Of a DNA stretch of 64,000 nt, positions 23,141 through 36,100 are shown one piece after another (the stretch's first letter is position 1; every line of letters begins with the position of its first letter). The position numbers and the translations under genes were made by a program. Source of the DNA: Saccharina japonica. Taxonomy: Eukaryota > Sar > Phaeophyceae > Laminariales > Laminariaceae. The notes beneath the pieces are model-generated. The model ran no database searches and was not told where the DNA came from. It was given only the letters and a program-made list of their open reading frames with translations. The stretch is from contig MEHQ01003716.1 of NCBI GenBank assembly GCA_008828725.1, positions 1 to 64,000 on the forward strand. Reading direction: 5' to 3'.

Positions 23141-25062
23141 GGGGACAAGTCAACAATATTCTTTCTACGTCGGCATCTACGTTGTGCAAAGGACGCTTGA
23201 TAACGAGACGGGCGATATGTATGCGTGAGTAAGCGGAACCTTTCGAGGCGAAACCCTGTTTTATACCCGGGCACCTCAGAACTTTATTTTGATCCTCCTT
23301 TACAGTGGTATTTGGCAGTATGCTGTGTGGACAGTTGTTGTGGTTCTCGAGGGTACCATAATAGAAACAATCAGCAGGACAATCCATGCTGTTTAGCGGG
23401 GGAATCCGATCGATCTCTGACGAGAGGTGTGTGTTTTGTGAGTGACATACTTTAAGGGGGCACTCCCGTTGCGCTCTGGTATGAAAACAGGGCACACACT
23501 TTCCCCCTTTTAGTCCTTTCTCTTAGGACAAATCGCGATATAACTTGGATGATACTGGTGAAATGGCGTACAGTAACTAGTCACAAGGAAAGCCTGGACC
23601 GGTCCTGGATTAGTCTGTTCGTATGCGTAACCAGGCATATGAGGGAAACGCGAATCGTCGACATTGCCGCTGGTGCTGCTGCTGCTACTCTTGATGCCCC
23701 CCCACGGCGGCGGTGAGATTTGACCTCTACGGGCAGTAGTTGTGTTTCTGTGTGATCACAACTTGTAGTGGCGTAGCAGGATACCGCCCATGTCGTTCAG
23801 TAAGGCTGTTGGAAGTATGACTGCGCCATTGTACCTGTTAGATATGCATGCTGTTTACGGGCCTCGTTTAACAGGCCTCCGGCGTTGTGTTCCCCACCTA
23901 CGGGATGCAGCTAGGGTGAGTTGTCCGCGGGTCGATAAATCTATGATGCGTTGTAATATACTGACGGATAAAACAGTTCACTGGGTGATTTTTCTGGACA
24001 TGCTACTGATAGAATTCAAGTTGCTTGGTGTTTACAGCGCAAATATCTGCACATCATGTTCAGGCATGGTCAGGGCGCTACTGTTCAGCTCGTACGAAGT
24101 CTATACACGAGCTGATTCAAGATTGCCATCACCATTGTTTGTTGTCCTGAATTCAGCTTGAATTAGCAACTCGAATGTTATATATTTGCTGTAGCAGCGA
24201 CCCGAACGAACGACGCATGTGTCGAGGCTCTGTCTCTGTGGAGAGAGATGGCACAGGTGGCACCGAAGTGTCTGTAAAGATCACTTGTGAATAATTTGAA
24301 AAGTCATGGTTTGAAAAGGCGCTTATGTGGCCATAATGGAAGGAAAATTGATCTCAGGGATCAATGGAAAAGGAAGAAGAGAAGAGGAGTGAAGAGGGAA
24401 GAGGAGTAGAGTAGAGACAGTGGACTAGAGCAGAGTAGTCGAGGTGGGGGATGCCTGCACCTGATCATCTCGTTACAACGCCCATGCTACGGGCAGTTAC
24501 ATTCTACCGTAGTCGGTACTGTTCCCTGTAATGTTATCTACAACGTTATAGTAACGTTCTAGCAACGTTCTCAGTAACGTTCCTGATGAAGATGCTTTGG
24601 GCATACAACAGAGCGCACTACGAGTAAGACAAACTCGTAATCTATCCTCATATTGCAATTACCCGAATATCTAGACAAAGATACTGTATACTCGTATCAG
24701 TGTGTGGTGACTGCACATCACAATATATACGTATGGGTCTCAGCGTCCATATGCTAGAACGACCGACATGAAATAGTGTGGAATATTGTTCCAAATCAGT
24801 TTTTATTTTTCAAACCTATGGCCGCCGCTACCTCCGGGGGAATATGTCCCGACCAATCACAGGCTTTCAGGGATGGCAACGACAGTCATGCATACATGTA
24901 AGGAGAAAACGTTGTTTTGCCATTTTTTTGTTGTGGTCGAAGCAAATGGTATGTGCAAGGTTTCGGGGAAACGTTTCGAAGAATGTGCGTAGGGCGACCA
25001 TTAAGTCATGGTTAGGCTCGAAAATCGTATTTTTGCTGACACTACAAAATTACTGTGTGATG

Positions 25063-25727
25063 CAAGGGCGCACAAAAAAAGTTATCCCGCACACCACACT
25101 ACCCCCCCCCTCCCCCCCCGGAGGGCCGAAAAAAAAGTTTTTTTTTTTCCTTTTTGGTGAATTTCTTGGCTTTTCCCCTCTCACCAACTCTCACACAAAA
25201 AGGTCTTTCAAGGTACTTGATTAAGAGATAGAACATTGCTTGGATACATCCCCCCACCAAGGTGTGCCTAGACAACAACAACAAAGATCTTAATATTTCA
25301 GTCACGAAAACAAGCCATCGTGCTTGATTGAGTCAAATGGCCTGGAAAACACTCCACGACGAGGAACGTAATGATCGCACAAATGTAATCATCGAAGAAT
25401 GCCAAGATCTTCCTGGCGAACGCTTTGCGTGATCGTTCTGCCCCGCCTACTCTTGCGCACGGGTTCTCCCACGTTCTCGCCCGGTGTCTCGCTACCGTTG
25501 CTGCTACTCCCCGCCCGTCCCCTCTTGCTCCCCCCTTCCCCTCCTTCACCCCCTTCCCTTCGTCCCCCCGGCTGTTCGTCTTCGTTCTCATCCTTGCGGT
25601 CGTCCTTGTCGTCTTCCTCTTACTCCTCCCCTCCCCCCCCGTCCCTCTTCTCTTCCGACTGCTCTTCCTCCTCCCGCCCCCCCCCGTCCCTCTCCTCTTC
25701 TGACTCCTCTTCTGACTCCTCTTCTGA

Positions 25728-25760
<33 letters not shown>

Positions 25761-26469
25761 CTCCTCCTCTGAGTCGTCTGACTCATCTGACCCCCCGTCG
25801 TGCTGTGAGACCTTACGGCGTGCTGCGGGGGCTATGGAACCCTTACTCTTCTGCTGGGAGACCGTTCGGCGTGCTACGGGGGCTCTGGCAGCCTTGCCCT
25901 TTGGCATCCTTTTCGCCACCGCCTCCTTCTCTGTCTTGCTTACGTCAAAGCTGCTTTCGAATCTCGCAGTGTTGGGGTCTGCTTTGTTCAGAGCCAACGA
26001 AGTGGAATGCTGCCCTTCTACGTGATGGGACATGCAGTATTTCCACACCCACTCTGCAGGGCTGCAAAACTTGCACTTCAGGGGTACGTTAGTGCATGTG
26101 GTCGATGACGTGAGCTCTGACGCCGCTGATAGGCCTCAAGCAACGAGACTTCTTTGCGAAGGGGGCCTTGGATAGGGCTCCCTCCACCACGGAGACAGTG
26201 CTCATCGTGATCACTCTCTCCCTCTCTCCCTGTCTCTTCTACGGTCGGCGCCTGTCCGCTCTTAGGGGGCTGCGTGGACTGTAGTACCCCCCTAGGCTGT
26301 GCCCCCCTTGGTATTATATAGGATTTAGTATAGGGATGTTTTATATAGGAGATTGTGTGGCGTTATGAGGGGGGGGGTGGGTCCGTCGTACCCCCCCTCC
26401 CCCCTTGAGAGGTCCGAAATAAAGTTTTGGGTGTGTGGTGTCGAAAACTTTTTTTTTTGTGCGCCCTTG
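25063..26469. mobile_element. DNA transposon, CAAGGGCGCAC inverted ends, 7-bp target duplication
   Basis: Both ends read CAAGGGCGCACAAAAAAA inward, followed by ACACCACAC and C/T runs. The flanking TGTGATG is present on both sides (25056-25062 and 26470-26476). Unit B has the uninterrupted site (ggtgcgatgccggaata near 43650), so the insertion postdates duplication. Inside, on the - strand, an open frame at 25620-26048 encodes 142 aa: a basic Lys/Ala/Arg part with RRTVSQQKSKG and RRKVSQHDGG, then a Glu/Ser-rich acidic run. I recognise no transposase, and the CT-rich composition alone keeps frames open. Superfamily unassigned. Confidence 0.7.
25620..26048 (-). CDS. Acidic low-complexity open frame inside the 25063-26469 element
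   Basis: 142 aa: an N-terminal part with MWKYC and two histidines, a basic middle with a repeated RR.VSQ motif, and a long Glu/Ser run. It could be a piece of an element-encoded protein or an accident of a CT microsatellite. It is not recognised and function is unknown. Confidence 0.2.
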
Positions 26470-27724
26470 TGTGATGCCGGAATATTTGTATCGTTTACCC
26501 CACAAAGCTACTGCTGTAAACACATACATGCCATTTTCAAGAGATAAGGCCATGGAATTTTGCGCATGTGTCGCTCTATGCCCCCGCTTAACCGTTTCGG
26601 TTATTGTTTTCTTTCATCACCGAGAACTACCGGATCCCTTTAGACCAAAAATATATATCGAACATTTATATCATAAAAAACCCGTAACCATCTGTTAACG
26701 GATCGGCCGGGCCTGCCATAACTCTTATGCGACATACATCAGGCTTTGTTTCTCCCATACGCATTGCGGACATTAGATCCTTAAGAAAACTAGTGTGGAA
26801 AGCTTGAACCCGCCTGTATCAGCGGAAAACATAAAGGATAGTCCATAGGATACGCGAAGCGTCCAACGTTAGACGCCAGTCGCAATGACCTAGAACGACT
26901 AGCAAAACTAACCTATCGTCTGGTACTTGTAGCAAGTGCAAAACTGGTTTTAGAGGACACTAAAAGTCAGGAATGCGTATTTCCTTACCCGGAACCCAAA
27001 CATTTCCGGGAAACAGCCTTTTTCAGCCTTTCCAACTTCTTTCCTCAATTTCCTTTTATTCGAGGAAAAAAGGCGTACTTTGGTGGGGGGGGGCAAAACT
27101 TATCATCCCCGGGTGACCCATGCACAACATAAAGCACAAGTATAAGATTCGTTCAGGCCTTCGGACAGTCGTTTTCGAAGATTTTCACTCCAAACTCTAC
27201 CTGCAACAGGTACACAGCAGTAAGCGAGTAGTTGCGCACAATGCAAGTACTTGAGTAAATGTTCATCGGTTTCAAGTTTTCACTTGTTCATGTCCTCGTT
27301 TATTTCGTCCTGCAGTCATCTGATACTGGAATAATAGGACTACTGCCGTAGTGCTGATAGCGATCTCTCATATATGAATATACTATGTCGTGAGGTAAAT
27401 CAGTGACACGAAGCGCAAAGCAGGAAGTGAGCAGTTACAGCAGTGCGCTGCTTCGTACGCGTGTAGCGATCGCGACCTTATCCGCGACTAGAAACTGTAA
27501 ACATGGACGCTGGGCGCCTCGACGAAATCCCAGCGTCCCAGCTACATCTGCGCCGAGTTCACCCTTTCCATTCGAATATGTTAGCTCATATCTGGTATAT
27601 GATTATATTTTATATTAGTACATTCCTTCGATGATTCCACTGGCCATAACATCCAATTCCTGTGTGATATCTGTTTGATATAGCAGGGGCCAGTGGGTGC
27701 CTACGCAGCGCTCTGCTCTGCTGC

Positions 27725-28586
27725 TAGGGTTGCACCCCGGCTTCAAAAATTGGAACCGGTAACCGGACCGGATTGTGGGGGGTTCAGGCGGAACCGGAAC
27801 CGGGTACCCGGCCTGCTTTCAGCCCGGGTACCCGGGTACCCGGGTTACCATGCGCTATTTTCTCCCCTTCTAGCGTTTCAGCCGGCCTGAACGGTCCGCA
27901 GGCAGCGTGGTAAGGCGAACGGTGGGAGGGAATGACTTCATTTCGTCTATTATCTCAATGAATCATGTCAACGAAAGAAGATGGAAGGCAGAAGGCTGCC
28001 TCTTGCGGTGTGTGCTGAGAGAGGTGTGTGTTTTAAATGTTAAAATACACCACTCACACAGAGACCAGCCAGGCTGCTGGATTTATATCCCCCCTGTATA
28101 CCCCCTTCTTTTGTCCCCTTTTTGACGGCAGAAAGGAAGTAGGCGGCCTCAGGGAGAAAACATAATAATCATCCCCCCCCCCCTATAGAACCTCTCTGTT
28201 GCGATTGGTCCGCGCCATACACGTCATCCATTTCCTGGTTCATGGCTCATACGTGTGTGTGTCCTGGTAGCTGGTAGGGGTATCGTCTGTGTGTCGCGTG
28301 TTGTGTGAAGGCTGTAGGAAAGAAGGGAGAAAAGGAAGAATGAGAGTCTAGGGGCACAAAAGCAGTGTATGTATGTATAAATCAACGTATATCCCACTTT
28401 TGGGGGCTCCGTAAAGCACAATCAACGGTGTACCCGGGTATCCGGGTACCCGGGTACTATCCGAGTAGCCGGGGTTCAAATAAATACCCGGGGTTAATTT
28501 ATTTGTTCCGGTCCGATTCAGGTTCCGACGGTTCCGGGTACCCGCCACCGGGTACCCGGTTCTCAGTCCGACGGGATGCAACCCTA
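27725..28586. mobile_element. Non-autonomous hAT-type element with GGTACCCGG arrays
   Basis: 862 bp. Inverted ends TAGGGTTGCACCCCG and TAGGGTTGCATCCCG (14 of 15) and a perfect 8-bp target duplication TCTGCTGC (27717-27724 and 28587-28594). Both sub-terminal parts are arrays of GGAACCGG, GGTACCCGG and CCCGGGTACCCGGG words (27752-27855 and 28430-28570). The middle (27860-28420) is unlike the arrays and encodes nothing recognised. Ends and duplication length fit the hAT superfamily; the transposase must come from elsewhere. Confidence 0.85.
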
Positions 28587-28739
28587 TCTGCTGCACAGCT
28601 CAGCAGCCTTGAAAAAAAAACAAAAACACGGGGGTTTCCAATCTATATGGAGGTTATATTTGTCCAGGGATAGGGGACGTAAATATAATTTCCTTCTGAA
28701 ACAATATCACCTCGAGCCCTACTAAGTTTCGGTAATTAC

Positions 28740-28936
28740 CACTACCTGGAAACACGCATCCCTGATAATAGTGCTACCAGATAAACCACCCCATGGCGAA
28801 AGCATACCGTTTATAAAAAATGAACAATATGGCAACCCAAAGAAAGACCGACGAATTTGACTTACAGAGCTCAGTCATTCAGAAACACACGCAACCAAAA
28901 AGTGCTACTTAATATTTAATACCTCTAGAACATGCT
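28740..28936. repeat. Dispersed repeat R3 copy
   Basis: Shares 'tagtgctaccagataaac', 'gacgaatttgacttacagagc', 'cattcagaaa' and 'ccaaaaagtgctac' with 1990-2195 and related blocks with 14520-14700 and 32790-33235. It directly abuts a SINE. Confidence 0.4.
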
Positions 28937-29292
28937 GTCGGTCGCCCCGATGGTCTAGAGGTAACCTCGAACGCTTCTGAACGTTGATGTCTGGAGTTCG
29001 AATCTCACGTGGGTCGGACTTTTGAGTTTATTTGCAAAAATAAATAAAAAACGGAATCAACTGCTGAGAGCGCCAATTAATAGTAGCGTGGGTAGGCACA
29101 ATTCGATGCGAGTCGACGAGGGAAGGAAAGGCTGAAGTCTTCTCGCGATAAAAATGCAAGGCAAGAACCGTAGTGGGGGAGGAGGGAGAGGAACCCACTT
29201 TGTGACCCCGGATCTGAGTTACGACTAGGGAGGAGAGAGAAAGGAAGGGCGAAGATAATAAATGGGATGGACAAAAAAAAAAAAAAAAAAAA
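28937..29292 (+). mobile_element. tRNA-derived SINE, full length
   Basis: The head resembles a tRNA with RNA polymerase III boxes: A box TGGTCTAGAGG (28951-28961) and B box GTTCGAATC (28996-29004), 34 bp apart. A 250-bp body follows (cggaatcaactgctgagagc..., ...gatctgagttacgactag...) and then a 22-base poly-A (29271-29292). The acceptor stem does not pair, so it is not a functional tRNA gene. Confidence 0.8.
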
Positions 29293-29419
29293 GCGTAGCA
29301 CGGGTCGTTTGTATGCCTCTCATTTTGTTTTTATACCAGATACACGAAGTGTTTGGTTTTTTCCGTTTCGCTATTTTCTCGTTTGCTAGTTTTCGCGCAG
29401 CTAGATTGCTAGCACGCTT

Positions 29420-29605
29420 GGTCGTGTATGTCGTATATGGTGTTTCATTGTCTGCTCTTCATCCTACATTGTAACGCACAGGTGGTATATCTGTGTCGTA
29501 GTTTTGCGACCACGGAACTGATCTCTCGAGGATGAAGAACTGGCACGGACACTGGGTGTGCTGGATGTTAACGGGTAGATAAGACTGTTGAATGTGAACA
29601 ACACA
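29420..29605 (+). mobile_element. LINE-B tail fragment
   Basis: Carries gaagaactggcacggacact, gtgtgctggatgttaacggg and a TGTGAACAACACACACA terminus. A second tail in the opposite direction begins at once (29600-29770), giving a head-to-head pair. Confidence 0.55.
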
Positions 29606-29770
29606 CACATCCAGCACACCCAGTGTCCGTGCCGATTCGTCATGCCAGATTGAATGTGGTCACAAACCCACGAGACAGGTGCCACTTTGAAACGCAGTAA
29701 TCGAAACAGAGAATGCAATGCGGTAAACGACAGGCACGACCTAACCTGCTAGCAATACAGGTGCGCGAAA
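29600..29770 (-). mobile_element. LINE-B tail fragment
   Basis: Carries ccagcacacccagtgtccgt, then cacgacctaacctgctagca and tacaggtgcgcg, the usual tail order on the - strand. Confidence 0.55.
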
Positions 29771-29879
29771 CAGAGAAATCGAAACAAAATATAAAGAACC
29801 GTACTCACGACTACCATTAATAATACTATTCGTGCATGTTGTGGAACTACTGTATTAAATAACATAATACTGCTGTGCA

Positions 29880-30069
29880 GCGGTTCTCCCATCACCCCCA
29901 CGACCAATACAACGGTAGCAGCCAGACTGATCAAGCGGCATCGGCCCCGTCATCTCTCACTCTGTTCAAGCCATCCTTCTCCGCGGAACTCGTCTCACGC
30001 AATCCTGAACTGTTTTACCTCTGATACAGTACTACAGGGTAATACATACGCCACCACCAGCATCTCATC
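29880..30069 (+). promoter_or_regulatory. Conserved 5' flank and leader of spondin gene B
   Basis: It holds the same ordered blocks as gene A: caatacaacggtagcagcc, the 'tctgttcaagcca' block, agtactacagggtaatac and accaccagcatctcatc before the ATG. Confidence 0.5.
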
Positions 30070-30156
30070 ATGGTTTGCACATACTCCGTGGGATCAGCCC
30101 TGCTAGTCGCGGCCTCTGCGTTCACCCTCTCCAACGCCTCCTACTTGGAGTACACG
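30070..30156 (+). CDS. Spondin gene B, exon 1 (signal peptide)
   Basis: Twenty-nine codons, ATG context catcATGG, ending LEYT at the donor ACG|GTGAGT. Compared with A and C, the third residue is Cys instead of Arg. Confidence 0.88.
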
Positions 30157-33100
30157 GTGAGTCATCCCACCAACGTGGTAGCCATCGAACGTCCACCGAA
30201 ACCCCCGATCGTTCTTGCCGGCACATGTATTTTGCTGGTGATCGGGTGCGGTTGCACTAGGCGTCGTGTGCGCCGTTTGCTTTCGTTTTTCCCCACCGAT
30301 CGGAGTAGACCGTTGAGCCCCAATCTCAGTCCCCGAACACTGTGATGGCTCCTATCTAGGCGACGTGGTACGTGTGGGATCGGTTGAAACCCGCTGTTTG
30401 TTGCGCACATGTACAAAAGGTCTACTTTCGTTTCGTTTTGTTTGGTTTTTGCCTGCCTTGTATATACCTGGTATAGAATTTTCGCGCGTCATCTTGTTTT
30501 CCCCTCACGAGTTTTAACTAAGATCCGGAGCCACAAATCAAGCTCTTCCCCCCATGACCTTACTGCAGCGGTCGTTTGTCTTTTGTTTGGTTTCGGCGAA
30601 ACATTTAGTACAGCCCTTACCCCCCCCCCGTCCACTTGCGTCGAATTTGACATGGACAAGCCCGGCGCTTTCTACCGCGTATTTTGTTCAAAATTTCAGT
30701 ACTGGCGACACTGTACGAGAAGCCTTTTCACGGCGTGCAGTAGATCGGAAAGCTCTGTGATCCTCCCTTCGGGCCAGTGATGCTGAAGTGTTTCGCCCCT
30801 CAGGATTGTCAAGTGCCCGTAAAACAGCATTATCCATACCGATATACCGTGGTACGAGTATCCCCTGAGAATGCCCCACGGGGCGCAAAAACATCGTTCG
30901 TGGACAAAACAGTGCGCGGGGCGTTCTCAATAGTAGACGCGCGATATTTCCAACCAAACATTCTCTCCCACGGGCCAAACAACTCCTTAGGGCGTTCTCA
31001 ATCGTAGACGCATGATTTTTCCACACCAAATTACTCGCGCACGGGCGCGAAACTCCTTCGTGGTGTCGTCAAATTGTTCTGTTCGGGGCACCCACTGGAT
31101 GAACGCGCAAACACAAACTTTGCCACGGACAACTCTCGCTGGAACCAACGATGTCGGGCCTTGGTATCTGCTTGTCTTCCCACGCGTTGTTTCTAAGTGC
31201 TATCAGGTCTTGCATGTGCTTTCTGTCTCGGCGTACATCCTGCATGCTGACATATAAAACCCAGAGTGCGCGCGATGAAACTATTACACATACCTTGCAA
31301 ATACGAGCTTCGACGAAACCCTTGACCTCTCAGCTGTTTTTTTCACAACTACTCGTACCGATTTCGAATTTTGCCCTTTCGGTTTTGTCTCGTGCATTAT
31401 TTGCTCGGAAACATATATCCTCCGGGGGTGGTACAACACGTCTTTCGATCCTTTTTCTTAACTTCTGTTTTCTTTTGTGTTTTCATGTTTTTCTCTCTTT
31501 CAACGCATATGAATTGCTACAGTAGCATGCATATGACGCGCATGTCGTATAATACGATGCATGTCATTTATTGGGCCTCTGTTTTTTTATCCTATTTATA
31601 TTCTTGGCACTTCTGTCCTCCTCCCTCCACAGTCGTAACTCAGATTCGCGGTCACAAAGCAGGCTCTCTCCCTCATCCTCACTACTCACTACGGTCCGTG
31701 CCTTGATTTTTATCGCGCAGACGGTTCAGCCTTCCCAACGCTCGTCGTATTTCATTGGATTTTGCTACTGTAACTCACGCTCTCGCGCTTTCCGCGTGTC
31801 AAGATATTTTTCGCGAGAAAACGTATTTACGAGCATGCTCGGGGGGCTCGGACTCACGACCTTGACTCCAACAGGGACGATATTCAACCTGTCATTCAAC
31901 CAGGGACGCCGGCTTGTCTAGTTTGAGTACTGCATTACAGTGTAGTATCTCTGTTTCGCCTTTACGTGGCCTGAGAGCTCGGTTCACCTCCAAGAAACAG
32001 ACCTGGTACGGACACTGACTGTGTGTGTTCTTCACATTGCACAGTATGTTTACTTTTTATTCTTTTTCCTTTTCGCTTTTTGTTTTTTTTGTTTTTCTCG
32101 CATGCACCTGGAATGCTAGCAGGGTAGGTCTTGCCTGTCGTATATGGCATTGCATTGTCTGCTCTGCTTTCTGCCCTGAGCGTAGTAACTTTGTGTCGTA
32201 GTTTTGTGACCACAGAACTAGTACCTTTTTAGGATGAAGAATCGGCACGGACACAGGGTGTGCTGGATTTCGACGGGTAGAAAGGAAGCTTTAATGTGAA
32301 GGGTATAACAGTTATGCGGCCACAAAACGACGACACAGATACACGACACTCCAATGCTTCAATGCAGTGAGCATAGCAGAGAATGACCTACACGACAGGC
32401 ACGACCCACCCTACTAGAAATCTAGATACGTGAAAAGAGAAATCGAAAGCGAAAAAGATAACAAACGAAAGTTGGAAAAACAAAAGTGGAACTGACTTAC
32501 AAAAAAAACAAAAAACGATAACACAATACAGTGCTGGATGCCGACGGCTGAACTAAACGCTTTAATCCGGCGAATGCACACACACATTGTACACATCTTG
32601 AGAAAAGTGTGGAAGAGTGTTGCCAGTACGAGCTTCGAGCAACTGCGAGTATCCAGTTTTGACAGCGTAAAAAATAGGGACCTCTTCCCACAGGGCTGAA
32701 GCCCTTTATACATTATTTTCTACCCCGAGCAAACTCGAATTTTAACTTTCCCACCATGTTGACCCATGCTACGGTAGAGGTCCACCATGCCTTTTCTGAA
32801 CGCAGTCACCTGAGCAGCTCTATACCTAAACACGAAACTGATTTTGCAGGAAAGTAAGAGTGATACCCGATAAACAACCCTCGCGGGGCGACTGGTACTA
32901 CGATAGGGGGGGGGTACCAACATTTTCGCTTACCGAGTTTTGACCACTCGGACGAGTGGCTCCGAATATTACTAAAAATTGCATCACAAACATGGTTTGT
33001 TGGAATTGCGTAACAAAACCTACAAAGACGGTGCATATAAAACAAAATAAAAAAAAGGTTACTAGTACAGCCCAGTAAAGAAGTCACTCGGTCGAGTGGC

Positions 33101-36100
33101 TCTGCGCAGGTGAAAAAAAAACACTACCCCCCTACCGTAGTACCAGTTCGGCTTAAGAGTAGTTGAAAAAAAAATGTTACGTAACACAAAAAAACGACGA
33201 ATTTGGGTTAAGAAGTCCCGTCATGCAAAAATATTTTCAGATAAAACGTGTGTTCTTCACATTAAACTATCCAGTTGTAGGTTGCATTGAGTGTTTGTGC
33301 ATTATATCAGTTTGTAAAGAGTGCAACACAGACAGGTCCCATAGATATGCCCTGCCCTAATGATGTTGCCCCCCCCTCCCCGCCCGTTATCGCCTGTACC
33401 CACGGTTGCTCGGCTCGCTTGAACGGCGTGAACCAGAGCTTTCTGCGCCGAGGGTGTCAATATGGACTCTGATCCCCCTTATCTCACAACTGGTATCGAT
33501 TACCTGGTATGTTGAGGGCGGTCGTATTAGCACATGTCCACTACAGTAGTTACGCGACAACTCTGCACAGACAACCGTCGACCAACGCGCTCACAAGTTG
33601 GCTACAGTTTAGAGTACCCTGCTACATGGGTTCCTACAGAGCGACAGCTACTCTGACTGTTGTGGGTGTGCGTCTAAGGATTGTGGGCGTGTGTTTGTGC
33701 GCTTATTTTAGAGTAAATCGTTAGTCTGTCTTTCTTAAAGCAGCACACCCAGCGCACCCAGTGTCCGCTTTCTTGTATATAACTTTTAGGTGTTCGCTTG
33801 TTTTGTTCTTGTGTTAAGTATATCCCGGCTGCCATCGTGTGTTTTGTGGTCCATGTTGTGTTTCATTAGGCCTGTCGCCCTATCCCTATCCCTAGTTTTT
33901 AAGTGCAGCTGGTATGAAACAAATTGATCTGTTTGATCCAAGTGTGTGCGTTGATGACTGCACTAAACCGTTACTTCTATATAATACCCGTCGACATTTA
34001 GCACACCCAGTGTCCGTGCCGATTCTTCATCCGCCGTGGAGGGCTACTGGTACAACTTCTGTCGTCACAAACTTCACGAAATAGATGCTAATAAGCACCT
34101 AAATAAAATATGTGTTGAATACTAATACTCGTAGTACCTGGTAGTACAACGGTATAATTTATTGGCCTTTCTATATTTCTTCAGTTTATTATTTTTCTAG
34201 GTTTTGCGTTGTCTGTCGCATATCCGGGGGACACGACAGCCATATAGTACCAACGCAAGCAAGTGGTCTCCTTCCTCTTCCTTTTGTCCTGATGTTTTTT
34301 AGTGAAGGGGTTTCCGCTTACAACCCCTACCCCACCTGTCGGGTCATTCGCTTTCGTTACACATCGAAAACCTCTGTATTGTCGCCACTGGCCACGACCA
34401 GCAGCACCACATCATGCCTTCACACCGTGAAACCCACTAGCCTACCGAGACGTTACGCATTATTCAGCGGTACGCTGTCTGCTCTGCTTACTGCATTGCA
34501 TTGTCTGCTCTGCTTACCGCACTGCGGCGTGCTCTGCTTGCGTAGTATCTCTCTGTCGTAGTTTGGTATGACCACAGAACTGGTACCTCTCTAGGATGAA
34601 GCATCGGCATAGACACTGGGTGTGCTGGATGTCGACGAGTAGAAAGGAAGGCTGAATGTGAATAATACACACACTGCATTGCAGCGTAGTATCCGTGTCG
34701 TCATTTTGTGACCACACAACTGGTATCTCTCCAGGATGAAGAATCGGCAGACACTGGGTGTGCTGGATGTCGATGGGTAGAACGGACGGTTGTTTAATGC
34801 GAAAAACACACACATAGCGCAAATACCACAGGGCCGTGATGAAGCAGTTCGTGCGTTTTACTCCACCTTCTGATGAACACGTGGGTGTGTCGGTGCCCTT
34901 TTCTAACACGCACGGAGTAGTCGTGCAAAAGGAAGACATGTGTGTACGTGTATGTTCTTCACATTAAACACTTTTTTCTACACGTCGTATGCCCACTGAC
35001 GTTCGCCTGCTTGGGAGTGGAAGACCCGAATTGGTTTCCAGATTGTCCATTATTGGCTGCGCTTCCACGAAATAACTCGCGATGTCTCGCTCGGCTGGTT
35101 GTCTTCACGGGCTGAATACACATACGTGCGAATATTATGTCGGTGGTGGCAGCCGGCGTAAATTTCGAGTTCAAACTTTGATCAAAGCAAATAGGCACAG
35201 CGGATGAAGAGAAACGAGAGTCGTAGGTCTGTTGCAAGCGATAATTATCTTACACTTCGTGTCAATATCCCACGAGTCAGTTTTTTATAGGTGTCCCACA
35301 CGTTGGGTGGATCCTTGTTACAAGCACATCAGTACGCGACGAATTTTCAAAATATGATAGTTGAGAATTCGACACTCGGAGTTTGGGGAAAATATTAGAT
35401 GTAACTTGAAATAGTGTGGAACACACCCAGCCCTACGTACACAATAATTACATTCTGACCAAAACTAACATATTCGTAACACGAGGTATCTTCTTGGCTC
35501 CTTTTTTGTATTTTATATGCCTCGGCCGGGGTTTGGCAGCGACGATGTCGGTATGTGCAGACGGCGAGCAGGCGACAGACCATGCGGGGGTGCTTCTGTT
35601 CCTACAGCAGTAGTGCAGACTCATTTGGAGCCCTGTCTACATGCATCACACGTCCGCCACCACGCCTCAAAATATTAGCTATTCCCCGTTCGTTGCATCG
35701 ACGACAGATATCACCAAACATATTTCCTTCAACTCTTTCGCCAAACTGCCCCGTGAAAAAAAAACGAATGGTAATAACCACGTTGACTTAAACAAGTTGG
35801 CGTGCAATTCAGGCCAATCCGCAGCACTGCCTTGGTAGGATAACGATTGTACGGAGCAATGCCATGGTAGGAACGGTGGGTTTATTTTTTGAGCTCCTGC
35901 ACACGAATGAGGACCATGATATACCACCCGAATGTCTTGACTCTGAAGAAGTTTAGCTTTGTCTGCTACCCGATCATTATTTGTTTGTGCGCTGAGTCAT
36001 GAAACACACATACGACATTGTAGCAAACAATTATACAACAAATCGATAGCCTCCTCGCTTGAAGAGCTCAACTTGTCATGAATCAATTGCCAGAAACCGT

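Larger units (their letters stand above)
8750..26960 (+). repeat. Segmental duplication unit A
   Basis: Contains spondin gene A and its flanks. It aligns in order with 29750-44190, not only in exons but in introns and in the stretch downstream of the gene (for example gtgtggaaagcttgaa..cgcc near 26800 and 43998). Differences between the units are mostly insertions of mobile elements. Downstream of the stop (22452-25062) I see no further gene. Confidence 0.8.

Noticed and set aside
25298-26092. Long overlapping open frames on both strands (up to 208 aa) in the CT-rich stretch
   Set aside because: They follow from a CT/GA microsatellite; serine, proline, arginine or glutamate runs appear in whichever frame is read. 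Only the acidic frame is listed, at low confidence.
28937-29010. Possible functional tRNA gene
   Set aside because: A and B boxes are present, but acceptor and T stems do not pair, and the same head with the same 250-bp body recurs at 62661. It is a SINE.
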